Below, piece by piece: positions 49,801 through 60,950 of a stretch of DNA of 64,000 bases. The DNA is from Coffea arabica (lineage: Eukaryota; Streptophyta; Magnoliopsida; Gentianales; Rubiaceae). A program made the translations under genes and the position numbers. Where the stretch lies: contig NC_092326.1 of the NCBI RefSeq assembly GCF_036785885.1, positions 4,030,001-4,094,000 on the forward strand, given 5' to 3'. The notes beneath the pieces were generated by a model, which ran no database searches, was not told the origin of the DNA, and saw only the letters and a list, made by a program, of their open reading frames with translations. Position 1 is the stretch's first letter. The number at the start of each line of letters is the position of its first letter.

Positions 49801-51844
49801 ACAGTTGGGCAGCCCTTTGGAACATAGTCCTCTGCAGAGTCTTGGTAAATCCCCTGGTTTAAGATCTGTCAGTCCAACAATGGGCAGCAATTTGCCTGGG
49901 TTAGCTTCTATTCTGCATCCTCAATCCTCAAACTCTATGAGGGTTGCACCAATTGGCAAGAATGCTGTGAGGAGCAGTTATTCAGAACATGTATGGGCGA
50001 ACAGGAATTCAAATGTGGGGGCTGCCTCTCAACAGACTCTTTCCCTTCATAAGCCAAACTCAAGTCAGTATTCTGGTACTGTGTCTTCTTTTGGTGATTC
50101 AAGTTCAAATGGCTCAGGTGTTGAAACATTAACTGGACCTCAATTTCTCTGGGGAAGTCCAAAGCTATACCCAGAGCCAACTGATCCCTTGGCTTGGAGA
50201 GGGAAATCGGCTGGACATCCTTTCACATCTAATGGCCGTAGCCATGGCTTTTCATTCTCCAACCGTGTGTCACTCTTTGGTTCATCTTATGGCCACCACC
50301 AGCATCATCATCATCATACTGGATCTGCTCCATCTGGCGTCCCTTTAGAAAGGCACTTTGGTTTTTATCATGAACCTCCAGAGACATTTGTCAAACCCAG
50401 TTTTGGAGGTGTGGTGTATGGTTATCATGACAGAAATTTGATGATGAATGTGAGTGGTAGTGGCACTATTTCGGTTTCAGGAAACATGTCAGAAAATGGC
50501 TCTCCTAGTTTTGGCATGATGTCTTCTCCTGGATTTGGTCCTATGAGTTTGGGTAATGGTTATTTGTCTGGATTAGCGGCCACCAGCTTGGAGGGTTGTA
50601 GTGAACGTGTACGTGCCAGACGTGTTGAGAGTAATGGGAACCAGATGGACAATAAGAGACACTTTCAGCTAGATTTAGACAAGATTACAAGTGGTGAAGA
50701 CACTCGAACAACACTTATGATAAAGAATATTCCAAACAAGTAAGAGCGGCCTCTCAGTAGTGTTATTTTCAAGTTCACATGAACAAAAGTACGATGTTAA
50801 ATCTGGATATTTAACAATTTTCTTCCTCTAGGTATACCTCAAAGATGTTGCTGGCTGCTATTGATGAAAATCATAGGGGTACCTACGACTTCTTGTATTT
50901 GCCCATTGATTTCAAGGTAATCTCATTCATGTATTTATTATGCTTTTGCTGTTTTTCTTGACTATGACTGTACTGATACACTCCTGTCTGCACATGAAGA
51001 ATAAGTGCAATGTCGGCTATGCATTTATCAACATGATGTCCCCAGAATACATACTCCCATTTTATGAGGTTTGTCATCATTCTTTCTTGAGATATTGGAA
51101 TTAGGAATAGTCATTTTTTTCGTCAATGATAAATTTAAAGCTTTAGAATCATGGACTGGGAGACCTGCGTATCTCCTTCTGCCTGCTCAGTTTCCGTCGT
51201 GCATAATAAATTGGATGTGTTTTAGCACCATGGAGATGTACTGAGGCTACCATTCTTGTTTAGGCATTCAATGGAAAAAGATGGGAAAAGTTCAACAGTG
51301 AGAAAGTAGCATCTTTAGCATATGCTAGGATTCAGGGGAAGATGGCCCTGGTTTCGCATTTCCAGAATTCAAGTTTGATGAATGAAGATAAGCGCTGTAG
51401 GCCAATTCTTTTCCATTCAGAAGGCTCGGAATCTGTTGACAAGGTAACATGGCCAATTATTGTACAAGAGCAACTAATAATAACAAGCTATTTTCCTTGG
51501 TCTCTTTGCATTGATTAGCAGCTTTTTTTCATCTAAGATAAAATTTGCAAATCTTTCCACTACGGTTTTCCCCATTTACTATTGGAGGAAGACAATTGGA
51601 CAGGTTGGTGGTGTGTGGTTGTTTATTGGTGATTAGGGGAGTTTTAATTTTCAGCTCTAAAATTCAGGATTGAGATAAAAATGGTTGCTGACATGCCTAA
51701 TCTATCTAGGTCAATTGGGAACGTCTTCCTTCCAATTGTTTGAACATCCAAGCTCGTCCATTAGATGGTTCAGAACCTATGGATTCTCCTGGAAATGCAG
51801 TGGAGCATGGTCGATGTGATAAACTAGAGCAGAGCTGGCAGTAA
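46832..51844 (+). CDS. Mei2-like RNA-binding protein (AML family), 11 coding exons
   Basis: Coding exons 46832-46955, 47053-47522, 48156-48314, 48405-48521, 48639-48790, 49571-49662, 49791-50739, 50832-50916, 51000-51068, 51264-51443 and 51710-51844 give 843 residues, all junctions in frame. RRM1 spans about 177-250 (RTLFVRNINSNVEDSELRSL) and RRM2 about 262-335 (TLVVFNLDPSVSNDDLRQIF). The C-terminal Mei2-type RRM3 starts at about 678 (TTLMIKNIPNKYTSKMLLAA, DFKNKCNVGYAFINM, FNGKRWEKFNSEKVASLAYA). An acidic stretch (DDEDELLAGIVDGFDLGG) and a His-rich run (HHQHHHHH) lie between. Mei2-like proteins act in meiosis and vegetative meristem signalling. The AML2/3/5 group is the likely clade. An earlier start in an upstream exon is possible, since the frame is open for 20 nt before the ATG. 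Confidence 0.93.
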
Positions 51845-52314
51845 CATGGGGTGGTCACATGCCATGTTAAAGGTTGGCTGTGGGTGGTAAACACTATCCT
51901 ACCAGTGTATATGTGCACAAATGTAGGAGATAAACCAACAAGAATTGGACTTGACAGTTCTATATTATAAGTTGGCATTTTGAGACTATAGGGTTCAGAT
52001 AGGGTCCTGTGGCTTTTGTTTAAGATCCATGAGAGAATATGGAAGGCAAAGTTTGCCTACATGTAGGGAATTATTCGATTTTTGTGTAAGTTGAGATTGG
52101 GAATTCAATCTCTATAGGAATTCGCTCCTGCAAGGCCATCGCAAGAGGGTCTGAAAGGTTGCAATTTTTGGTTTACAGACTTAGGAACAGAGTTGCTGCT
52201 GAATGTCTGTATAGCAGGAAGCAAACCTTTTTCTAATTCTATATCAGTACTTGTTATTTATCAACCTTTTTTTATTTTTTATTTTTTTGATTCTAGTAAA
52301 TTTTATATACACTG
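51845..52314 (+). other. 3' flank of the Mei2-like gene
   Basis: Probable 3' UTR and downstream DNA, bounded by the LTR insertion at 52315. A T-rich block occurs near 52265-52290. No other gene. Confidence 0.5.
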
Positions 52315-55300
52315 TGTGACGTCCCACATCTCCCTAAGGCGAACCAAAGGGTATCCGCGGACGCCTGCCCAACTCTCGCCAGGACTCAAGCAATTCCATT
52401 CAATTTAAAACCGGACTAAACACTTCGAAGAGAGTAACATGAATATAATAATGCGGAAGCGTTCAAGTTTAACAAGTCACTTAACATGTAACCATTACAT
52501 CGGTAATCATAAAACAACTTAAATTTAAAATACACGTCAGGATCCAAACTTTTACATTTCAATTCCAAAAGTACAACTCAAACCAGGGCCTAGTCAAAAT
52601 ATAGCAGGAGTCTTAACAAAAGTACAACGAAGGGTTTTTCCATACTTCTCCAAGATTCGGTCCTGTTAAGGAAAACAAAACTATAGGGTGAGCTAAACGC
52701 TCGTGAGGCCAAGAACACACATGCAAGCACTTTGTTCAAATAGCAATTCCAAATTTTATAGCATAAAACCATGATATTTCAATAATCAATCATTCGAACA
52801 GAAAAAGTAATCAGAAACAATTCAAGGATATAGTAGCTCTCAGGAGCTAAGTTCCACTCGCTCTGCCGATGTCATTCGTATACCTTCCCGCGTTGACCCT
52901 TCTGTCAACCGGGTCGGTATTTTCATTTCCGTAGATCACCACTTACTTCCCTCCGTCCACCGTACACCTCAAGGGCCCACAAGTCATTTATAAGGCGATA
53001 CTCCACGAGTATACCAAGCAAGACCTCTCATTAGGTCGAGCTTATAAATCTCATGGCTCGCCCGAGTTCCCGACCAAGCCCATTGCCGGCTCGAGTGCAA
53101 GGTCGGCCTATGAGTTTGGGCGTCCCCCATTCATTTGAAAGTCGAGGAGGTTCACTCCAACGACATATGTAATCATAACATAACATTGCATTTCATTCAT
53201 TCATTCAATACATTTCATTCATTCAATACATAGAACGAGTGCGATAAAGTACGCACCCGCCCTTATTTTTAAACTTCCAACAATTACCACAAATAAGCAA
53301 GTATCAAAGATTCACACACTTGACACTCACCGAGCAATTCAATAAAAATTATTTTCTGGGAGTTCAAGTGTCCACAGTGAGATCCTCTTGAAGGTCTCCT
53401 TATGCGCCTGGCAATTAATAGTGGATAATCACTCAATAATCCAATTATCAAGGAAGATTGTACACTAGTACAATCTAAAGATTATTTCACAAAAGGAACC
53501 TCAATTACTCGTAAATCGAGTTTCAACTTGCCTTTTATTATGTACAATATTATTTGAGTTTTTATCATGAAAATCGAGGGCAAAACGTTTGAATAATACT
53601 AAGAGAATTAAGAGTTTTGGAAAAACTCCTTTGCCTTGAAAATTGAGAAATTTCAGTTTTATCCTAAATCTTTGAAAATTCGAATCTCTCTCGATATAAG
53701 CCCAAAATTGGTAAACTTTATACCGTTGGAAACCTTTTGGAAAGTGTTAAAAGTTCTTAGAAGACACCTTTCCATGAATCTATGTGGAAAGTACTCAGAA
53801 GTGAGCTTGAAGATACAGACTCGGCGTACAAGGCAGAATTAAGTTGGATTTCGGCCAACTTTGAAAATTCGGCACGGTTCACACGTTGCAAACCAGCCTC
53901 TGAAATTTGTCATTCAAGTAGTGTTGCAAGTGAGGTTTATAACAAAACAAGCGGATCAAGAATCGGAGTTTCGAGTACCGAGATACGGTAGCTCGAAATT
54001 GGGGAAATTCAAGACTGGAGAAGAATTTCCAGATTTGAACCTCCAACACTAGAAATTTAATTAGGTATCGAAACGAACTTGGATTAGTACCAAATTTGGC
54101 AGTACTTTACTCCTATATGAAAGGTACCGCCCTATCAAATTTCAGGGAAAAATACCTTCGGAGAGATAGTTAATTAGTCAACCAAAGTTCAGGAAAATTC
54201 TAAGGCAATCTGCCTTTTGACTTTCATTTCCCAATTTCAAATCGTTTAACCAAGAAAGCTATCCGACCATGGTTCATTGGTGAAATAAAGGTTTAAGATA
54301 CATCCATGATACCTTTTGTAATGGTTTAGCATCAAAATTTCAATTAATAAGATCACTCCCAAGTTTTTGTCCCAAATCAGTCCAAATATTACGTTTTTCC
54401 AAAACAGGGCAGTCCACTTGTTTTAGTCACAACTCAGTCAATTTAACTCGGAATGAGGCATGGTTTATGGCGTTAGAAAATACATTCATAGGACTAAAAG
54501 TTCACAGAAGGAAATGTTCTGAAATTCGGCAAGCAACCAGCTCGAAATTGAGTCTCAAGTTGCTGCCTCTACAAACCATTCCAGCAAATCCGAGAGACAG
54601 GACAGCCATCTTAAAATGTTTGGTTCGGCTCACTCACAAAGAATCAGAACGTGCATTTTATCTCAAATTAAAGCCAGGAATGTCTAGTTTCAAACGTCAC
54701 CGACGGCACTTAATTTCGACACCCGAGGACAGAGTTATGGTCAAAATGCTACCGCTGGACAGGGTTACCCGAAAATAACTTTCCAGCTTGCCTAGTCCAC
54801 GAATAAATTCATTTGTCCATCCAAACGTTAATGTTTTCCAACGAAAATTTTTACACATATAATATAACATATAAACATCAGGTTCATGCCAATAAATCAC
54901 CAAAAATTGGCCTTATAGTGGCCCAACAAAACAGGGGCAGTTTCGGAAATTTCTTGTCATGACCTCAACTTTGAGTTTCCAACAATAATACTCCATAAAT
55001 CCATCACTATAATCACTAAACTACCATTAAATCCAACATTAATCCTCTAATCAGCAACAACAACCCAAGTGTGGGAATTCCAAGAGCCCACTTTCACAAT
55101 TTCCAACTATATCAAGCCATCCATACACATGCAATAACTTAAAGATGCATTTCTACCATCATAATCCAAGTTTAAGGTGTAGGATGAAGTTATACCTCCT
55201 TAGTGCCTTAACCCAGAAATTTTCGGCCCTCAAGAGCTCCAAGAAACCGTGAATTGCAGCCTTTTAGCTAGCTAGATCCAACCTCCAAGTAGTTTGCTAG

Positions 55301-56028
55301 ATGATCTTCAAGTTTGGTGAAGATTGGTTGAGGTTTTGGGTTGATTTGATGAAGGAATTTGTGAAGCAAGAGAGTGAGAGAGAGAGGGGTGTTGGCCGGC
55401 TCCTAGGTGAGAGAAGATGGAGTGAAGTTTGATCAAAGTTAGCTTCCAAGAGAAGATTAAATGAGTGGTGCACATTCACTCCAAAGTCAACTCTTATTAG
55501 GGCTCGTTTGGCACGTTTTAGGCTCGATTTTCTCGCGCGTTTGGTTCACTAGTGCACTGAACCTCCAATGCATTTATATTCATGTAAGTATTATTCACTC
55601 TTAATTGTCCCGAAATAAGGGTCTAAAGTCCCTCAAATAAAGTCGCGCGTGTGAGAACGCGTACCGTCAATTTTAACGCTATAACGCGGAACTTCCAATA
55701 AATTCTTATAACGATTGCACTACTAACTATCACTTGAGTATTTATTCATAAGATTACCTATTTTAGGACCATAGTACAAGTCTCCAATATTCCAAACTTA
55801 TTGTGCTCCTACGCGGATAAAATCTCCAAGCACTATTCACTATTTTTACTAAACGCGCTCCAGGAAATTAATTTTTGAAACGAATCATTTTAAAAATATA
55901 ACGAAGTTATATTACCATGTATTTAGGTCTAATAAGACTAGAAAATATTCCTTGGGATAAAAATCTAATTAAATAATTTATTAAGCCATAAATTAGGCAT
56001 AAAATAATAGTTTTTACGAGTCCTCACA
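52315..56028 (-). repeat. 3' LTR of the chromovirus, 3714 bp
   Basis: Left edge tgtgacgtcccacatc, right edge gagtcctcaca. Repeated from 60951 onward. Small ORFs inside appear in both LTR copies and do not resemble known proteins. Confidence 0.93.
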
Positions 56029-59000
56029 TCCTCTCCCCCTTAAGAAAATTTCGTTCTCGAAATTTACCTTGGTTGATGAACAAGTCTGGATACTTCTCTC
56101 TGATTGTCTCTTCAACTTCCCATGTTGCCTCCTCTACTCCATGGTTCTTCCATAGAACTTTCACTAGTGGTATCTGCTTGTTCCTCAATTCCTTCACCTT
56201 TCGATCCAGAAGTTTTACCGGTCTCTCCTCATAGGTCAGGGTTTCATCGATCTCAATATTCTCCGGTTGTAAGACATGAGAGGGGTCTGGATGATATTTC
56301 TTAAGCATGGACACATGAAACACGTTATGAATACGAGATAAGCTCGGTGGTAATTCCAGCTTATAGGCTACATTTCCAACTCGTTGAATAATCTTATATG
56401 ACCCTACAAACCTTGGTTGTAGTTTCTTCCCTTTTCCGGACATCAAGCATGATTTTAAAGGCGTAATCTTGAGAAATACCACATCTCCAACAGTGAACTC
56501 CAAATCCTTTCTCCGATTGTCGGCATAACTTTTTTGTCTACTCTGAGCGGTTTGAATCCTTTGCCGTACCAATTTTACCTTTTCATTAGCCTCCTCAATC
56601 CAAGATACAGTAGTCGGGTCTAAAATTTTTCGTTCACCTACTTCATCCCAACAAATTGGGGATCTACATTTTCGACCATAAAGTGCTTCGTATGGAGCCA
56701 TTTGAATAGAAGAGTGGAAACTATTGTTATAGGCAAATTCCACTAAAGTCAAAAACTTATTCCAATTCTCTCCAAAATCCAGTACACAAGTCCTCAACAT
56801 GTCCTCAAGGGTCTGAATTGTTCTTTCAGATTGTCCATCAGTCTGAGGATGGTAGGTGGTACTAAAGTTTAACTTAGTCCCCAACACTTCTTGCATCTTT
56901 TGCCAAAACCTCGAAACAAATCTTGGATCCCTATCTGACACAATACTCACAGGTATACCATGTAGTCTAATGATCTCATCCAAGTACAACCTGGCCAGCT
57001 TTTCTAACGGGTATTTCATGTTAATCGGTAGAAAATGAGCCGATTTAGTCAATCTATCCACTATCACCCAAATGGCATCATGGCCTTTTTGTGTCCTTGG
57101 TAACCCTGATACAAAATCCATAGTGATATTCTTCCATTTCTACTCAGGTATTTCTAGAGGTTGCAAAAGCTCTGATGGTTTCTGATGTTCGGCTTTAACC
57201 TGTTGACAAACCAAGCATGTCTGAACAAATTGGGCAATTTCCTTCTTCATATTTTCCCACCAATATAGACTTTTCAAGTCTTGATACATTTTATTCCCTC
57301 TTGGATGTACTGTAAACTTTGACCGGTGTGTCTCTTCTAAAATTTCTTTTCTAAGCCCTTCATCCTTTGGCACAACCACTCGATTCCGAAATTTCAATAT
57401 ACCGTTCGGTCCCAAATTAAAATCCGATTTGTCCCCCTTTTTAACCTTTTCCAACCATTTCTGTACTTCAGTGTCCTTTCCTTGAGATTCCTTGATGCGT
57501 TCCAATAAAGTGGAGGTTATTACAATATTCCCCAAAATTATTTTCCTTGGTTTTAATCGAGAATTCCAATAGCTAACTTCCTCCAACAATTGAAATTCCT
57601 TAACCATCAATCCAGCCATTTGTACCTGACGGCTCAAAGCATCGGCCACTACATTGGCCTTTCCAGGGTGGTACTTAATCGTACAATCATAATCTTCCAA
57701 AAATTTCATCCATCTATGTTGCCTCAAATTCAGCTCCTTCTGAGAAAATAAGTACTTAAGACTTTTGTGATCTGTAAAAATCTCAAATGTTAATCCGTAC
57801 AAATAGTGTCTCCATTTCTTCAAAGCAAAGACCACAGCCGCTAACTCCAAATCATGGGTCGGATAATTCCCCTCATGCGGCTTCAATTTCCTAGAGGCAT
57901 ACGCTATCACTTTATCATTTTGCATCAACACACATCCCAAACCTTCCTTAGAAGCATCTGTGTAGACAACAAAACTATCCTGTCCATTTGGTAGAGTTAG
58001 AACAGGCGCTCTAGTCAATCGTCCTTTCAACTCCTGAAAACTTCCTTCACACTTAGGACTCCATATAAATTTTCTATTTTTCTTGGTCAACTCAGTCATA
58101 GGCCCAACAATTTTCGAAAAATCCTGGATGAATCTCCGGTAATACCCTGCCAATCCTATAAAACTCCGAACTTCCGTTGAATTTTTCGGTCGTTTCCATT
58201 TCGAAACAGTTTCAACTTTGGCTGGATCCACTTTAATCCCATTCTCAGAAATTTTATGCCCTAAGAAAGTCACCTCTTTTAGCCAGAATTCACACTTGCT
58301 AAACTTAGCATATAACTGATGTTCTCTCAAGATTTATAAAACAACACTCAAATGTTTCTCATGATCCTTCATATTCTTAGAATACACCAAAATATCATCA
58401 ATGAAGATCACCACAAATTGATCCAAGTAAGGCTTAAAAGCCCTATGCATTAAATTCATAAAAGCGGCAGGTGCATTGGTTAACCCAAAAGGCATCACCG
58501 CAAACTCGAAGTGCCCATACCTCGAGTTAAAAGCAGTCTTAGGTATGTCCTTCTCCAAAATCCTCAATTGATAGTAACCTTGCCTTAGATCCAACTTTGA
58601 AAACACTACCGCCCCTTGCAGTTGGTCAAACAGTTCATCAATGTGGGGTAGTGGGTATTTATTCTTAATCGTAACATCATTTAAACCTCGATAATCTATA
58701 CATAACCTCAAACTCCCATCTTTTTTCTTTACAAACAAAACTGGGGCTCTCCACGGGGAATCACTCTCTCGTATAAAATTCCGTTCCAACAAATCCTGTA
58801 ATTGTAACTTCAACTCCTTCAATTCAGCTGGAGCCATCCTATATGGTGTCCTTGAGATAGGTGCTGTTCCCGGAGTTACATCAATTTTAAAAGCTATTTC
58901 CCGTTCCGGGGGTAGAGATTCCAATTCTTCAGGAAAAACATCAGAAAATTCTTTCACTACCGGTGTGTCCTCCAAATTCACCTTATCGCTAGGGGTATTA

Positions 59001-59845
59001 ATAAGAAAAATCAAATATCCTTGAGCTCCCTTATTTAACAATTTTCTATCCCGAATTCCCGAAATAAGTGCAGACGAGGCTAACTTACCCCTCACTTGAG
59101 ATCTTGCATTCTCAACCCTTTGCGCTTTCTCTAAAGCCTCAGTAAAGGTAGAGATTTGGGCTGCAGCCAGGCCCTCCTGAAGTTCCATATTAAGTCCCTG
59201 TATGAACCTTCTAATCCTCCTCCGTTCATTGGCTACTAACTCAGGAGCGTATTTGGAAAGTTTAGTGAACTTCCCTTCATACTCTGCTACAGTAAGGGTT
59301 CCTTGTTTCAACTTAATAAATTCGTCCTCCCTCTTCTCTTGGATTAAGGGTGGAAGAAACTTTTCATTAAACTCCCTTGTGAAATTCTCCCAAGTCCAAG
59401 GGGTTCGAGCCCTTTCCCATTTTCCTTTTATCAAATCCCACCAAGCACGGGCTATTCCCTCAAATTGGAAAGCAGCAAAGTTCACTCGCCTATCCTCAGT
59501 GTAGTCTAGAGCGGCGAATATATTGATCATCCTCTCTAACCAATTCTCCGCTACTTCAGGATCAGGTTCACACATAAACTTAGGCGGGTTAAATTTTAAG
59601 AATTTTTCCAGGGCTCTATCCTCTCATCTATCCTGACCCCCAGGTTGGTTAAATGGTTCAGGATCCTGTCTCTCCGCTAGACGTTCTAGGATATCAGTCA
59701 TCCTATTGATGGCAGTAGCCACTTGGTTACCCTCAATGTTTTCCTGTCCCTGGGTCGGTCCAGTTGCCGATCCCTGGTCATCCCCCTGAGGTTGGGCCTG
59801 TCTAGACGCTCGCCCACGGCTTCGACCATTCCTTAGTCCTTCCAT
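56024..59845 (-). pseudogene. Chromovirus gag-pol remnant: Gag, RT, RNase H, integrase, chromodomain; protease missing
   Basis: One reading frame runs from the ATG at 59845 to 56024, broken by stops at about 59624-59626, 58334-58336 and 57140-57142. Pieces in order: Gag N-terminus (59845-59627), Gag core (59575 on; [30 protein letters not shown]), then directly the pre-RT linker ([20 protein letters not shown]) and RT ([33 protein letters not shown], catalytic FIDD box in [12 protein letters not shown]). RNase H follows ([28 protein letters not shown]), then the integrase zinc finger ([23 protein letters not shown]) and DDE core (MDFVSGLPRT, STTYHPQTDGQSERT), and a chromodomain-like end (LWKNHGVEEATWEVEE). 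The CCHC knuckle and aspartic protease expected between Gag and RT are absent. This copy cannot encode a complete polyprotein. Confidence 0.9.
56029..56041 (-). other. Polypurine tract of the chromovirus
   Basis: AAGGGGGAGAGGA on the minus strand, directly before the LTR start TGTGAGGACTC. The last codons of pol overlap it, and the pol stop lies in the first bases of the LTR. Confidence 0.85.
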
Positions 59846-60182
59846 TAGTCTAAATGTGCCTAGTGCAAGAAATAGATTAATTTAAGCGAAAAAGAAGAAA
59901 TATATCAAAATGAGAACCAACCAAGAAAGCATTAAAATTAACAATAATTTACATTCATAAGCATGTCAAGTTCGTACAATTAGCAAGTTAGGGACAATTC
60001 ACAAAAATATAGCACACAGGTGCTCAAAAGTATACTTTTAGTCACAGAAGACTAAAGTAAGAACAAGTGCCCAAAAGTAGGTCACACAAGCATGCAAAAT
60101 ACAATGGCCTCAGCACTCGCGTCACCCTAACTAGTCCTAACTGTACCGGTCAAAAGTCAAAAAGGGGTCAAAGATTAAGATC

Positions 60183-60703
60183 CTAATCCACAGCGGGGCT
60201 ATCAGGAGGAACCTCCTCCTCGGGATCCTCCTCCTCCTCCTCAGCATCAGGAATCACCTCAGTAGCGTCCTCAACCAATCTAGTAGCATCAGCCAGGATC
60301 TCGAAAGTCCGATTACGGACATCCCGTCCTAACCTAGTAAGTCGAGCCCTAGTATCCCGAAACTTCTCACTACAGATGTGGCTACCTCACCCTCTAGCAC
60401 CTCCTCGAGTTCGGCAATCCGCTCACCCTGAGCGCCAACCATCTGCCTAAACTCGTCTACCTCAGCCTGTAAATCGCGGTTGGCATCCACCAACTGACGA
60501 CGCTCGTTGTTCGGAGCAAGCACTATATGGTTCGGGTAGACGAAAGTCAACCTACACGAACATCGATGGTATCTATCTTACGGTGAGTAGCGTACTCGAG
60601 CTCCTCCCGCTAGAGTTCGGTAGAAGATAGTCCTAAGAGGCTCATAATGACCATTCGCATGGCCATTCCCGTTAGCTGTCGGGGCTCCATTTTCGTCATC
60701 CAT
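60183..60703 (-). pseudogene. Additional ORF upstream of gag in the chromovirus, broken
   Basis: On the element's strand, between PBS and gag. It starts at the ATG at 60703 (MDDENGAPTANGNGHANGH). That frame stops near 60580, and the coding sense resumes in another frame with NNERRQLVDANRDLQAEVDE and GAQGERIAELEEVLEGEVA (about 60515-60380), a likely coiled coil. Near 60365 it shifts again to RFRDTRARLTRLGRDV and an acidic tail (DAEEEEEDPEEEVPPDS) ending at 60183. Three segments in order with coherent composition suggest one former ORF of about 170 codons with two breaks. I know no named family. It could affect packaging or targeting, but that is speculation. Confidence 0.5.
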
Positions 60704-60930
60704 CCCTGCAAAATAATAATACTTTTCAGGTTAGAAACTTAGATCACTATCTAGTTCCAATATCCTGCAATGCATGCCTAACTTAATCGTTGGCTCATCC
60801 CAATTGTCACTTGAGGTAGGATTAACTTAGTTGCTAGCTCGCCTCAAGTATCATTTAGGGTAGGATTAAGTCATCCCATATTGAGTCTTAAAGGTACAGT
60901 ATCTAATATGTCTCCCATATAGACCTCTAA

Positions 60931-60948
60931 CCTAGTGCTCTGATACCA
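60931..60948 (-). other. Primer-binding site, initiator tRNA-Met type
   Basis: TGGTATCAGAGCACTAGG on the minus strand, two bases after the 5' LTR end. TGGTATCAGAGC is the classic plant tRNA-iMet PBS core. Confidence 0.88.
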
Positions 60949-60950
60949 AC

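Noticed and set aside
56104-59504. Plus-strand frames across the chromovirus coding region
   Set aside because: Antisense to recognised gag, RT and integrase motifs.
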